Numbered from the stretch's first letter, positions 17,086 through 27,965 are shown. The stretch is 64,000 nucleotides of DNA from Pseudomonadota bacterium (GCA_023404095.1 JAEYDD010000038.1:179179-243178); one strand, 5' to 3'. Notes: generated by a model not told the origin, from the sequence alone. Numbers and translations are program-made.

Positions 17086-17598
17086 CTATGACGAGGCGCG
17101 ATTGCCCGTCTTGCGTTCGTGGAGTTCGAGGAAGGCGCATCCGCGAGCGGCGATACCGCCGTCGTCGTCTGCGCCGAGGTCCGCCAGAACGTCCGCGACG
17201 GACACCTTGGCGAGTTCTGCGCGATAGGCCTTCTCGGCCTTCAGCATCGCGGCGTTGATCTGGCAGGGCTTGGTAAAGTAGCGCTGCGGCAGAGGGTTCG
17301 GCCCCCGCTGGCGGATCTCGGCGCACCGGAAGGCGGGCGCCGGTCCTTCGACCGCGAGAACGATGTCAAGCAGGCTGATGTCCTTCGGCGCCTTGGCCAG
17401 CCGATAACCCCCCTTCGGCCCCGGCGTCGTCGCAACGATCCCCGCGCCCGAAAGCGCCTGCAGGTGCTTGAGGAGGTAGCTCGTCGAAACGCCGTGCAGC
17501 TCTGCAAGTGCCGCCGCCGACAGGACGCCGTCTTCGGACAGCCCCGCCAGAAATGCGGTGCAGTGAATGGCCTGCTCCACACCTTCACTCAGTTTCAT
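17086..17598 (-). CDS. Rrf2 family transcriptional regulator
   Basis: The protein has 170 residues. The winged helix-turn-helix contains LSAAALAELHGVSTSYLLKH, and the wing is TTPGPKGGYRLAK. The sensor part has only two cysteines in the usual cluster region (FRCAEIRQRG and FTKPCQI), one fewer than Fe-S members such as IscR. It may therefore respond through thiol chemistry rather than a cluster. It is first in the minus-strand group with the NmrA-like and cupin genes and diverges from the SnoaL-like/Ada pair. An imperfect palindrome at 17612-17636 overlaps its promoter. Confidence 0.88.
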   Translation of the reverse strand: MKLSEGVEQAIHCTAFLAGLSEDGVLSAAALAELHGVSTSYLLKHLQALSGAGIVATTPGPKGGYRLAKAPKDISLLDIVLAVEGPAPAFRCAEIRQRGPNPLPQRYFTKPCQINAAMLKAEKAYRAELAKVSVADVLADLGADDDGGIAARGCAFLELHERKTGNRASS

Positions 17599-17611
17599 AT
17601 TGCATCTCCTA

Positions 17612-17636
17612 ATCGTAGATATAAAATATCCATGAT
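17612..17636. promoter_or_regulatory. 25-bp imperfect palindrome, candidate Rrf2 operator
   Basis: The core GATATAAAATATC (17618-17630) is a perfect dyad with a 3-base centre. Flanking ATC (17612-17614) and GAT (17634-17636) extend the symmetry with two mismatches. The AT-rich spaced dyad resembles known Rrf2 operators. It lies 14 bases before the regulator's start, where it would autoregulate the gene, and may also affect the divergent gene at 17775. Confidence 0.5.
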
Positions 17637-17774
17637 TCTGATCGGCGTCAATCCTGTATCAGGTGGACCGTTCAACAATCGGAATATGAGATCAGAAAGC
17701 GGAGTTTCCGGCGGCAATGGCCTGGCCATAGTCGGGAAGCTCGCAGGAGCTGAAACACCATCAAAGGACTTCCA

Positions 17775-18179
17775 ATGACGACCAGGCTCGCCCTCTCCCC
17801 CACGCCCGAAGGAATCGTCCCGGCGCTTCTCGCCCATCTGAACTCGCTCGACGTCGAGACCATGCTGGGCTTCTATCACCCAGAAGGGATGATCGTTGAC
17901 GCGGCCGGTAAAGCCCATGTCGGAAGGGAGGCCATCGGCAGGGAACTCGAGAAGTACTTCAGCCTTGGGCTGCAGATGTCGATCACGCAGCGTCACCTGT
18001 TCGTGGCCGGAGAGGTAGCGTCTCTCATTCTCGACTGGTCCTATGTCGGCACGGCATCGGACGGCACCGAGATCAACATGGTGGCGACCGCGACCGACAT
18101 CGCGCGCAAGGGATCGGACGGTCTGTGGCGCTACCTGATCGACAATCCGTTCGGCTCGATGCGGAGGAACCAGCCCTGA
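17775..18179 (+). CDS. SnoaL/NTF2-like small protein
   Basis: This 134-residue protein has the NTF2-like alpha+beta cone pattern. An N-terminal helix is followed by SLDVETMLGFYHPEGMIVDAAG, a helix around GREAIGRELEKYF, and beta strands ending in WRYLIDNPFG. SnoaL-like proteins include isomerases, hydrolases and ligand binders; no catalytic pair can be assigned here. Its TGA overlaps the ATG of the Ada gene (TGATG at 18177-18181), so the two are translationally coupled. Confidence 0.75.
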   Translation: MTTRLALSPTPEGIVPALLAHLNSLDVETMLGFYHPEGMIVDAAGKAHVGREAIGRELEKYFSLGLQMSITQRHLFVAGEVASLILDWSYVGTASDGTEINMVATATDIARKGSDGLWRYLIDNPFGSMRRNQP

Positions 18180-19225
18180 TGCCTGACGCCACGAAGATAA
18201 CGGAAGAGAAGACGTCCAGGTTTCGTGGCGTCGTCACGACCGGCGTCTATTGCCGGGCGACGTGCGTCTCCCGGCCGCCCCGCCCGGAAAACGTGCGTGG
18301 TTTCGAATGTTCTGCCGCTGCCGAGGCGGCGGGCTTTCGTCCATGCCGACGTTGCCGCCCGGACGACGAATCGTTCGCGAGAAGGAACGCCGACCTCGTG
18401 GCGGAGGCCTGCAGGCTGATCGACGCTGCATACAGCGCGCCCACCGTGGCGGCTCTCGCGCACGCGCTCGGTATCAGCGAGGGACATCTCCACCGAATCT
18501 TCCGCGAACACACCGGCATGACCCCACGGGTCTACATGCAGGAGAAGCGGGCGGAACTCGTCCGGGGTGGACTGAAGCCGGGAAGGTCGATCACGTCGAC
18601 CTTCTATGACGCCGGCTACGGCTCGAGTGGTCGGTTCTACGCGGTATGTAGTCGTGCGCTGGGAATGTCGCCCGCAAACTACCGTGCCGGGGGACTCAGG
18701 GAGACACTCCGCTTCGCGCTAGGCCAGACGTCGCTCGGCTCGATCCTGGTTGCCTCCAGCGACAAAGGCGTCGTTGCGATACTGATGGGGGACGATCCCC
18801 ACGAGCTTCTGCGCGATCTCCAGGACCGCTTCCCGAGCGCAGTCATTGTGGGCGGCGATCCCGACTACGAGGCAGTCGTTGCTCGCGTGGTCGGAATGGT
18901 GGAGGCGCCCGGACTTGGCCTTGACCTGCCTCTGGACATCCGGGGGACTGCCTTCCAGCGACGTGTCTGGATGGCGCTGCGCGAAGTTCCGCAAGGAGAG
19001 ACCGTCAGCTACGAGGAGATTGCGCGGAGGCTTGGGCAAACCAAAGCCGGCAAGGCTGTTGCAAGCGCCTGCGCAAGCAATCCGCTTGCGATCGCCATCC
19101 CATGCCATCGCGTCGTGAAGAATGACGGGACGGCGTTTCGGTACACCTGGGGACTCGAGCGAAAGGCGGAGCTGCTGCGGAGAGAGGGGGGCTTCGGCGG
19201 CAATCAGTTTCGGCGTTGCTCTTGA
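18179..19225 (+). CDS. ada: Bifunctional Ada: methylphosphotriester sensor / O6-methylguanine-DNA methyltransferase
   Basis: The protein has 348 residues. Cys25, Cys29, Cys56 and Cys59 match the zinc ligands Cys38, Cys42, Cys69 and Cys72 of E. coli Ada in exact spacing, and Cys25 corresponds to the methyl-accepting residue. An AraC-type helix-turn-helix follows (LAHALGISEGHLHRIFREHTG), then a C-terminal methyltransferase with IPCHRVV as the acceptor motif. The N-terminus is about 13 residues shorter than in E. coli because the start overlaps the upstream SnoaL-like gene. It repairs alkylated DNA and activates the adaptive response when methylated. Coupling to a SnoaL-like protein is unusual. 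Confidence 0.92.
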   Translation: MPDATKITEEKTSRFRGVVTTGVYCRATCVSRPPRPENVRGFECSAAAEAAGFRPCRRCRPDDESFARRNADLVAEACRLIDAAYSAPTVAALAHALGISEGHLHRIFREHTGMTPRVYMQEKRAELVRGGLKPGRSITSTFYDAGYGSSGRFYAVCSRALGMSPANYRAGGLRETLRFALGQTSLGSILVASSDKGVVAILMGDDPHELLRDLQDRFPSAVIVGGDPDYEAVVARVVGMVEAPGLGLDLPLDIRGTAFQRRVWMALREVPQGETVSYEEIARRLGQTKAGKAVASACASNPLAIAIPCHRVVKNDGTAFRYTWGLERKAELLRREGGFGGNQFRRCS

Positions 19226-19304
19226 AAACCGATGAATGGGAAGTGGAAGCGATACGATACGCGCTTCGGTCTCGGGCCTGAGATGAGCGGGACAGCCGCC
19301 AGAA

Positions 19305-19735
19305 AATCGCGCTCCGGATTGCCGGAGGTCGTTTGGTTTAAGTTAGGGGGCCATGGCTCGGATGTTGCCGATAGGCTCCACAAGCCGACGATAGTTGAAC
19401 CAATCGCTCCAGCGCATCGAGGACAAACCCGGCATGCGCCGTCCGGCTCACACGCCAGCCGACAATGCGGCGGGCTCAGGCGTCGATGACTAACGACACG
19501 TAGATGAAACCCTGGTGGCGACGTCGGTGAAGTTCGAAACCCAGAGCCTGTTTGGCTTGGGAGCCTTGAGCTGGTGGTTCACCCGATCAAACGGACCGGG
19601 AGCCGTCTTGTCCGGGATCGTCGCGCGGATCGGCTTTGATGATACCCTGAAGTCGCATCGATCGCATGAGCCGGTCGACTGTGCAGCGGGCTAGGTGTGT
19701 GGCGACGATGTCTGTCGCGGACATCTAAGCGCCCG
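19305..19735 (-). pseudogene. Decayed IS3-family transposase (orfB) fragment
   Basis: Minus-strand translations in shifting frames give DRLMRSMRLQGIIKADPR, then APKPNRLWVSNFTDVAT, then RRIVGWRVSRTAHAGFVLDA, then DWFNYRRLVEPIGNI near the end. These are successive blocks of an IS3-type DDE transposase. The piece between FVLDALE and DWFN is deleted and several frameshifts and stops are present, so it is inactive. The text near 19305-19340 resembles the conserved IS3 terminal sequence (LKPN.LRQ in translation). It fills most of the 528-base gap between Ada and the HWE kinase and marks an insertion scar. Confidence 0.75.
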
Positions 19736-19753
19736 AAACAGTAAAAAGGGTAC

Positions 19754-21592
19754 CTAACGAACCGTTTCGACTTCACGGGAAATGCGCGAGATGTCGGCTT
19801 CGAGAACGAACGTCACGCCGCTTCTGTCGTAAATGAGACGAACATCACCTTTTAGCTCGGCCGCCAGAAGCCGTTCGATCAGCGTGGTGCCGAAGCCCTT
19901 GTGGGTGGGAGGGACGACGTCGGGTCCTCCGGCCTCTTTCCATGTCATCCGGAGAAGCGGGCTGTTTATGGGATCGTATTGCCACGCGATGGATACTCGT
20001 CCACCGGCCACCGACAGAGCTCCGTACTTTGCGGCATTCGTCGCAAGTTCGTGAAGCGCGAGCGTGAGCGAAATCACCGCCTTCGGCGGGAGAGAGACCG
20101 TTGAACCGCTGATACTGAACGCATCGGCGTGATAGGGTGACATTGCCTGCTCCACGATCGCCCTAAGATCGGCGTTCTGCCAATCTTTATGGACCAGTAG
20201 GTCCTGCGCCCGGCTGAGCGCACCAAGTCGACTTATGAAGGCGTCGATGTCGTCGTTATTCCTCTTGTCTCGACCAATCGTTTGCCTCGCTATGGCGATG
20301 ACCGTAGCGAGGATGTTCTTGACCCGATGGTGCATCTCATTGACAAGCACCGCTTGAAGGCGTTCGGCTTCTTTTCTGACCGTGATGTCGTGAGTCACTT
20401 TTGAAGCACCGACCACACGGCCGCTGGCATCGTGGATAGGCGACACGCTCAGAAGAACCTCGACGAGGCTACCGTCCTTGCGGAGGCGGAGCGTCTCGTA
20501 TGGCTCGACAACACCGCCCGCCCTGACCTGGTTGAGAATCCTCGGTTCCTCATCCTTGCGGTCTTCCGGAACCAGCATCAGGACCGACCTGCCGACAACC
20601 TCGTCCTGCGAGTAGCCGTACAATCTTTGCGCGGCGGCGTTCCAGCTGGTTATCTCCATGTCCAGATCGATTCCGAGGATCGCATCGTTGGACGAGGCAA
20701 TCATCGATGCCAAATGTTTCTCGACATTCTGGGTACGCCGGCGCTCCCCGATATCGATGGAGACCGCAACAGCCTGCGCTATATTTCCATTCTCATCGCG
20801 GATCGCCGACACGGAATTGGAAACCCATACAAGGCTACCATCACCACGGATGTATCGTTTTTCGATCTCGAAACTTTCACCAGTCTCCACCAGGCGTTTG
20901 AAGAGCCGTTTGTTTTCGGCAAGATCCCCCGGGAACGTCATATCCTGCATCCGCGTCCCGATTACCTCTTCTTTAGAACGGCCCACGATCTCGCAGTAGC
21001 GGTCGTTTACGTTGACTAACGTCCCCGCAAGATCGCCCACGGCGATGCCCGCCGCCGATTGCGAAAAGATAGCCCGCAGGCGCTCCTCGCTCTCACGCAC
21101 GGCCGCATCCGCCTTAACGCGGTCGGTTGTCTCGTTCACAATGCAGAAGACACCGCGGACTTTTCGTTCCTCGTCCCGGACGGGAGAATAAGAGATATCG
21201 AAGTACACCGTTTCCGGATAGCCATGCCGCTCGATGTAAAAGGGCCGATCCTTGGCCGCCACGGTGTCCCCGCCGTAGAGAACGCGTTTCAGCAAGGGTT
21301 CGAGATCCTCCCACAGTTCCGTCCAGTGCTCTCGAGCGGGTCGTCCGAAGGCGTATGGATGCTTGTCTCCGATCGTGGGAGCGTAAACGTCATTGTAGAG
21401 CGCCACAAATTCGGGGCCCCAGAACATCACGATCTGGGCCTGCGATGGCACCATGATATCGATTGCGGCGTGAAGGCAGGCAGGCCAGTCAGTCTTCGGA
21501 CCTAACGGCCCTGACGCCCAATCCACGGTCTCAAGGAGTTCGGCCACGGAAGTCATTGGTGACAGCTGCACTTCGTGTTCCAGTCCTCTCAT
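19754..21592 (-). CDS. PAS-domain HWE-family sensor histidine kinase
   Basis: The protein has 612 residues from the ATG at 21592; longer in-frame starts exist up to 21667 and no ribosome binding site decides. Three PAS-like segments lie at about 45-160, 165-285 and 290-405. The phosphoacceptor His422 is in HHRVKNILA, the N-box in ALHELATNAAKYGALS (about 512-527), and the HWE signature WKEAGGP is at 551-557, with GFGTTLI after it. No transmembrane helix is seen, so it is cytosolic. HWE kinases in Rhizobiales sense light, oxygen or general stress. It diverges from a LOV kinase and receiver pair that may be its partners. Confidence 0.9.
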   Translation of the reverse strand: MRGLEHEVQLSPMTSVAELLETVDWASGPLGPKTDWPACLHAAIDIMVPSQAQIVMFWGPEFVALYNDVYAPTIGDKHPYAFGRPAREHWTELWEDLEPLLKRVLYGGDTVAAKDRPFYIERHGYPETVYFDISYSPVRDEERKVRGVFCIVNETTDRVKADAAVRESEERLRAIFSQSAAGIAVGDLAGTLVNVNDRYCEIVGRSKEEVIGTRMQDMTFPGDLAENKRLFKRLVETGESFEIEKRYIRGDGSLVWVSNSVSAIRDENGNIAQAVAVSIDIGERRRTQNVEKHLASMIASSNDAILGIDLDMEITSWNAAAQRLYGYSQDEVVGRSVLMLVPEDRKDEEPRILNQVRAGGVVEPYETLRLRKDGSLVEVLLSVSPIHDASGRVVGASKVTHDITVRKEAERLQAVLVNEMHHRVKNILATVIAIARQTIGRDKRNNDDIDAFISRLGALSRAQDLLVHKDWQNADLRAIVEQAMSPYHADAFSISGSTVSLPPKAVISLTLALHELATNAAKYGALSVAGGRVSIAWQYDPINSPLLRMTWKEAGGPDVVPPTHKGFGTTLIERLLAAELKGDVRLIYDRSGVTFVLEADISRISREVETVR

Positions 21593-21798
21593 CCTTCGTT
21601 CGATATTCGATGTGCGCCAAGACGTTAATTTTGACCGAAAACAAACATTATAACACTTCATCACCACGGCAAGGGATTTGGACCAGGGTTCGTGCGAGTT
21701 TCGCGAAAAAGTCGCGTCCCCGCCCTTTTCGGTCTTTCGAAATGGAACCGTGACGCTAGTTCAATCATTGGGTAGTCTTGAGTCTGGAACGATCACAC

Positions 21799-22902
21799 AT
21801 GAGCAATGACAAAGTCGGCGACGCGCGCGAGGCAGGCGACAGATTGATCGCGGGGCAGTTGTCGGAGGACCCCTTTTCGGCGGCCTTCAAGGCGACGCGC
21901 ATGCCGATGCTGATTACCGATCCGCACCAGGACGATAACCCAATCATCTTTTCGAATCGGGCTTTCTCGGAATTGACCGGGTACTCGCGTGATGAACTGG
22001 TCGGTCGGAACTGTCGGCTTCTGCAAGGACCTGAGACGAGCCGCGACGCGGTGGCGAAGCTCAGGGCAGCGGTCCACGGCGAATACGACATTTCGGTCGA
22101 CATCCTCAACTACAGGAAAGACGGGAGTGCCTTCTGGAACGCGCTCTTTGTTAGCCCGGTTCGTAATGACAGCGGTGAGGTGATGTACTTTTTCGCATCG
22201 CAGCTCGACTTCACCGACATCAAAAGCAACGAAGCGGAGCTGGCTCGCGCCCGGCATCTTGCCGAGGAAGAGGTAGCACGTCGCACCGCCGACCTGACCG
22301 AGGCGTTACGCATAAAGACCGCACTGGTCCACGAGGTGGATCACCGCGTAAAGAACAATCTTGCAACCATTGCCTCGATCATGAAACTTCAGGCGCGCAT
22401 AACGTCGGACGACACCGTGAAACGGACGGTGTGCGCGATGCTTAACCGGATAGAGGCGTTGAGTACCGTCCAGCGGAAGCTGCTGAACGACGACGAAGTC
22501 GGGCATTTCGACGTCGCGGATTTCGCCCGTGACCTGGTCCACGATGTCGTTGACGCGCTGAAGCGCGACGACATCAACCTTACCACCGATTTGCACGAGG
22601 TCGTTGTGCCGGCGACGAAGGCGTCGCCGCTCGCGCTGATCATTAACGAGTTGGTGGGCGACGCTGTGCGGCGCGGGCTGGGCGACAGCGGGGGCGAAAT
22701 ACATCTCGAAATCCGCCGATTGAACGGACACTTTCTGATCAGGGTGACAGACACCGTCGCTCCAGTTGACGTCGATGCCGAAGAAGCAGCTTTCGCCGCC
22801 TCGATACTCGATGCATCCTTGCGACAGCTTCGCGCAGGTATCGAGCGAAAGGTGAATGGACGCAGGACTGAGGTCCAGGTGACCCTACTAGTCGATAAGT
22901 GA
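21799..22902 (+). CDS. LOV-domain histidine kinase (HisKA_2 type) with degenerate ATP-binding domain
   Basis: The protein has 367 residues from the ATG at 21799; a TTG at 21778 is possible. The LOV domain (about 28-140) has GRNCRLLQG at 69-77, with Cys72 as the flavin-adduct cysteine, so it is a blue-light sensor. His182 in DHRVKNNLA is the phosphoacceptor. In the ATPase domain the N-box reads NELVGDAVRRG, with Asp288 where Asn is expected, and the G1 box reads VTDTVAP without the usual glycines. ATP binding is therefore doubtful. It may be phosphorylated by another kinase or act as a scaffold. A receiver gene follows after ten bases. Confidence 0.88.
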   Translation: MSNDKVGDAREAGDRLIAGQLSEDPFSAAFKATRMPMLITDPHQDDNPIIFSNRAFSELTGYSRDELVGRNCRLLQGPETSRDAVAKLRAAVHGEYDISVDILNYRKDGSAFWNALFVSPVRNDSGEVMYFFASQLDFTDIKSNEAELARARHLAEEEVARRTADLTEALRIKTALVHEVDHRVKNNLATIASIMKLQARITSDDTVKRTVCAMLNRIEALSTVQRKLLNDDEVGHFDVADFARDLVHDVVDALKRDDINLTTDLHEVVVPATKASPLALIINELVGDAVRRGLGDSGGEIHLEIRRLNGHFLIRVTDTVAPVDVDAEEAAFAASILDASLRQLRAGIERKVNGRRTEVQVTLLVDK

Positions 22903-22912
22903 GGAGTGGCTG

Positions 22913-23311
22913 GTGAACGTGCTCATAGTCGAAGACGAGGTTCTGCTCGCAATGGAACTGGAGAGCGAAGTGGAAGCGGGCGGATGCAAAGTCGTGGGGT
23001 TCGCGGCCGACAGTGCGGAGGCGATCGCGTTAATGGAGTCAGCACGGCCGGATTTTGCCTTTGTTGACATCCACCTGTTGGATGGCCCAACCGGAATTGA
23101 GGTCGGAAGGCGGCTCGCAGCCAACGGAATCCCTTATGTTTTCGTGTCAGGCAACCTGAAGCGCATACCTGAGGATTTCGCAGGGGCGATTGGCGCGATC
23201 GAGAAACCCTACACGATGAACGGAATTCAGAACGCCTTACAATATATTAAAGCGCTGATCTCTGGAACGGAGAAGCCCAGCGCGCCAGCTAGCCTGAAGC
23301 TCGCAAGTTGA
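22913..23311 (+). CDS. Single-domain response regulator (receiver only)
   Basis: This 132-residue protein starts at a GTG behind GAGGAG. It is a complete receiver domain: the acidic pocket is VEDE (Glu7, Asp8), the phosphoacceptor is Asp52 in FVDIHL, the switch residue is Ser79 in VFVSGN, and Lys98 lies in IEKPY. There is no output domain. It is ten bases after the LOV kinase gene and is the obvious phosphate target or shuttle for it or for the divergent HWE kinase. The 214 bases after it (23312-23525) contain only a weak CACT-CTTC-AGTG hairpin followed by TTTT. Confidence 0.92.
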   Translation: MNVLIVEDEVLLAMELESEVEAGGCKVVGFAADSAEAIALMESARPDFAFVDIHLLDGPTGIEVGRRLAANGIPYVFVSGNLKRIPEDFAGAIGAIEKPYTMNGIQNALQYIKALISGTEKPSAPASLKLAS

Positions 23312-23525
23312 TCCTTGTGTGCCAGCTAACGCGCTGTGGCGTTCCGCACTCTTCAGTGTTTTGTGTCAGCGCATCCACCTCATCAACGCATGCGCGGCCA
23401 CCTCGGCGAGTTTGGAACTATTCTTGCCAGCTGGCGGGGGCATCCGTTCCATCAGTTCAACTGGAGCACCGTACAAGAACTTTATAGAAGTTCGAACCAC
23501 GCCTTCGTTTCCAGAACAACGAAAC

Positions 23526-24391
23526 TTAACGTCCCTCGCGACTTTCCCGATGAAAAAGGACTAGAATGGCGCAAAGAATGACGACGGCGCCGACAACCAC
23601 CGCAAGCCTGATCGGCTCTCCGAAAAGGACGAGGCCGAAGAAAAGCGCCGCCGGCAGGCGGATGAAGTCGACGACGACGAGCAGGGAGGCATCTGCCAGC
23701 TTCATCGCCCGCGCGAAGGCGAGCTGAGCCATAAGGCCGCCGACACCCTGAAGCGCCATGAGCCCCAGCGCATAGATCGTAGGGGTGGTCCAGACCGGGA
23801 TGGCGATCAGAAGCGCGACCGGAACGGTGATGACGAGATTGAGCCCGGCGATGCGTAACGGGTCTTCGCGATTGGCCGAAACCTTCATCAGCAGCGCTAC
23901 CGCCGCCAGCCCTATCGCGCCTCCCAGAGCCCAGAGCGCACCGGTATCGAGCGTGCCCGGGCCGGGCTGAAGCACGATCAGCACGCCAGCAAAACCAAGC
24001 ACGAGTGCTGCAACGCGGGCCGAGTAGAACTGTTCGCCGAGAAACAGCGCCGAGCCGAGCATCACGAAGAGCGGCATGGTGAAGGCGATCGCCGTTGCAG
24101 AAGCCAGCGGCATCTGCGTGACGGCCATGAAGCCGGCGAAAAGCGCCAGGAGCTTGATAACCGCACGCAACGCATGCACCCAGAAGGATATGCCCGGGTC
24201 GCTGCGCAGCCGGCTGCGTGGAAAGATCGCGTAGAGCGCGAGAAGGCTGAACAAATTGCGGAAGAAGACGATCCCGAGAGGGTGTATCTCACCGGCGATC
24301 AACCGGACAATAACGCCGTCCATGGCCGCGACAAGCGAGTTGGCGGCCATGAACAGCGCGCCCGCAATGGTCGCGGGCATGGCAAAGGACC

Positions 24392-24395
<4 letters not shown>
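23526..24395 (-). CDS. EamA-family (DMT) transporter
   Basis: This 289-residue inner-membrane protein has ten predicted helices in two EamA repeats. The start at 24395 is chosen because its ATG overlaps the stop of the upstream ATPase gene (ATGA), which implies coupling. Helices include LLALYAIFPRS and VMLGSALFLGEQFYSA in repeat 1 and LALGLM-type segments in repeat 2. EamA proteins mostly export small metabolites or act as permeases. Being last in a dipeptide-type ABC import operon is unusual; it might export a by-product or overflow metabolite (inference). Confidence 0.85.
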
Positions 24396-26037
<1,642 letters not shown>

Positions 26038-26041
<4 letters not shown>

Positions 26042-26985
26042 GTGCGTTTCTCCGGAATTCCCTTTTTCGAGCGCGCAAGTTCGATGCGCCAGCGCTGCTG
26101 CGGATCGGCATAGGTGCGCCACCAGTTGGAGAGAATGTTGAGCGAGAGCGTCGTGAGAAGGATAGCAAGGCCTGGCCAGAAGGCGATCCACCAAGCATTG
26201 GCGAGGTAACCGCGGCCGGTTGCCACCATGGCGCCCCAGGTGAATTCCGGCGCCTGGATTCCGAGACCAAGGAAGCTCAGCGAGGATTCAGCTAGAACCA
26301 CCGTCGCGAAATCGATGGCACCGATGGTCACGAGCGTCGGGAGAACGATCGGGGCGATATGGCGGAAAACGATCCGCACGTGTCCGGCACCCAGCGCCGT
26401 GGCGGCGCTTACGAACATGCGCTCGCGAACTTCCAGCACCTCGGCGCGTGTCGTGCGCAGGTAGATCGGGATGCGGGTGATCGCGAGAACGATGATCAGG
26501 TTGGTAACCGAGGGACCCAGGCTGAAGAGCACGATCAGCGCCAGAAGCAGCGAGGGGAAGCTCATGACGATATCGGCAACACGTAGAATAATGCTGCTCA
26601 GAAGCCCGCGGGAATAGCCTGCGATCAGGCCGAGGAAGCCGCCGATCAGCATCGAGAAGAACACCGCGAAGAGGGCAATGCCAAGCGTATTCTGCGCGCC
26701 GACGATCAGGCGGGCAAGAAGGCTGCGGCCGAGCGTATCGGCACCGAGCACGTAGGCCCAGCCTTGGGCAAAGCTGAACGGCGCCATGTTGCGGGCACGG
26801 AAATTCGGCTTGTCGATCAGGTCGCCCATCAGCCAGGGGCCGAAGATGGCACAGAGCACGACGAGGGTAAGGAAGATCACAGCGGCCAGCGCCAGTTTGT
26901 TGCGGGCAACCAGGCGCAGGACCTGAAAACGTCCGGCCGTCTTTGGCTTGGTGTCTGCGGAGATGGTCATCGCTGGCATACTCAT
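26038..26985 (-). CDS. ABC transporter permease, DppC type
   Basis: The protein has 315 residues from the ATG at 26985, whose first bases overlap the DppB-type stop (ATGA). A cytoplasmic N-terminus is followed by KLALAAVIFLTLVVLCAIFG, five more helices, and the loop VSAATALGAGHVRIVFRHIAP that contacts the ATPase. The GAQNTLGIALFAV and SFPSLLLALI segments are typical of OppC/DppC. It forms the channel with the upstream DppB-type gene product. Confidence 0.92.
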
Positions 26986-27911
26986 TTCGCTTGAAACCTG
27001 ATGCGCGGGTCGAGCCTTGCGTAGAGAAGGTCGATCAGGATGTTGAGAACGAAGATCGCAACGGCTGTGATCAGCACGGTCGCCTGGATCAGGGCGAAAT
27101 CGCGCCGGATGATCGCATCGATCATCAGCTTGCCGATACCCGGCCAACCAAAGATGGATTCGACGACGACGGCGCCATTGACGAGGCTTGCGGCGAGGTC
27201 GCCGGCAACGGTAATGACTGGCAGCAAGGAGTTGCGGAGCGCATGGCGGAAGATGATCCGCGAGCGCTGCACGCCTTTGGCGCGCGCCGTCTTCACATAG
27301 GGTGAGGCGAGCGCACTGATCATCGTACCGCGCACCACCTGCACCAGAAGGCCGAAGGGGCGCAGCGTCAGGACGAAGATGGGCATGATCCAGTGCAGCG
27401 GCGTCCCCGTTCCCGAGGTCGGCAGCAGGCCGAGGCCGACGGAGAAGACGAGGATGGCGACGATCGCCACCCAGAAGTCCGGGGCGCTGGCGCCGGCAAG
27501 GGAGGCAGTGCTGGCAAGGCGATCGAACAAACTGTCAGGCTTGGCGGCCGCCAGCGAGCCGACCACGATCGCAAGCGTGAGCGCCAGCGTCATGGCGATG
27601 GCTGCAAGCTTCAGGGTCTGGGGAAAGGCTTCGAGCGCCACTTCCATCGCCGGCCTGTTGCGGCTGAGCGCTGTGCCGAAGTCGAGATTAGCGACGCCGA
27701 GCAGGTAGCGTCCGAACTGGACGTAGAGCGGATCGTTGAAGCCGTGGGCTTCGGAGAAAGCCTGACGCTGCGCCTCGGAGGAATCCAGCGGCAGATAGAG
27801 ATAGGCCGGATCGCCGGTAAGGCGCGACAAGAAAAAGACGAGCACAAGCAGGCCGATCACGGCGATCAGGCTCTGGGCCGAACGTCTCAGGATAAAGCCA
27901 AACACAGCCAT
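26982..27911 (-). CDS. ABC transporter permease, DppB type
   Basis: The listed ATG at 27911 directly abuts GGAAGGA. A GTG two codons later (27905) would be spaced six bases from that site and is the better-placed start, giving a protein of about 307 residues. The N-terminus FGFILRRSAQSLIAVIGLLV and the EAA-like loop ARAKGVQRSRIIFRHALRNSLLP are typical of DppB/OppB. About six transmembrane helices are present. A hairpin with a U-run lies between this gene and the binding-protein gene upstream. Confidence 0.9.
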   Translation of the reverse strand: MAVFGFILRRSAQSLIAVIGLLVLVFFLSRLTGDPAYLYLPLDSSEAQRQAFSEAHGFNDPLYVQFGRYLLGVANLDFGTALSRNRPAMEVALEAFPQTLKLAAIAMTLALTLAIVVGSLAAAKPDSLFDRLASTASLAGASAPDFWVAIVAILVFSVGLGLLPTSGTGTPLHWIMPIFVLTLRPFGLLVQVVRGTMISALASPYVKTARAKGVQRSRIIFRHALRNSLLPVITVAGDLAASLVNGAVVVESIFGWPGIGKLMIDAIIRRDFALIQATVLITAVAIFVLNILIDLLYARLDPRIRFQAK

Positions 27912-27933
27912 TCCTTCCACAGCGAAAAGAGAG

Positions 27934-27965
27934 AAAAAGGCACGACGCTCCTGCCGCCGTGCCTT
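27934..27965 (-). terminator. Intercistronic hairpin with U-run after the binding-protein gene
   Basis: On the minus strand AAGGCACG (27965-27958) pairs with CGTGCCTT (27944-27937) across a 13-base loop and is followed by TTTTTCTCTC. It sits between the binding-protein stop and the DppB-type start. It would let only part of the transcripts continue into the permease genes, leaving the binding protein in excess. Confidence 0.6.

Noticed and set aside
23336..23581. 81-codon plus-strand open frame after the receiver gene
   Set aside because: It overlaps the end of the EamA gene, has no ribosome binding site and no recognisable pattern.
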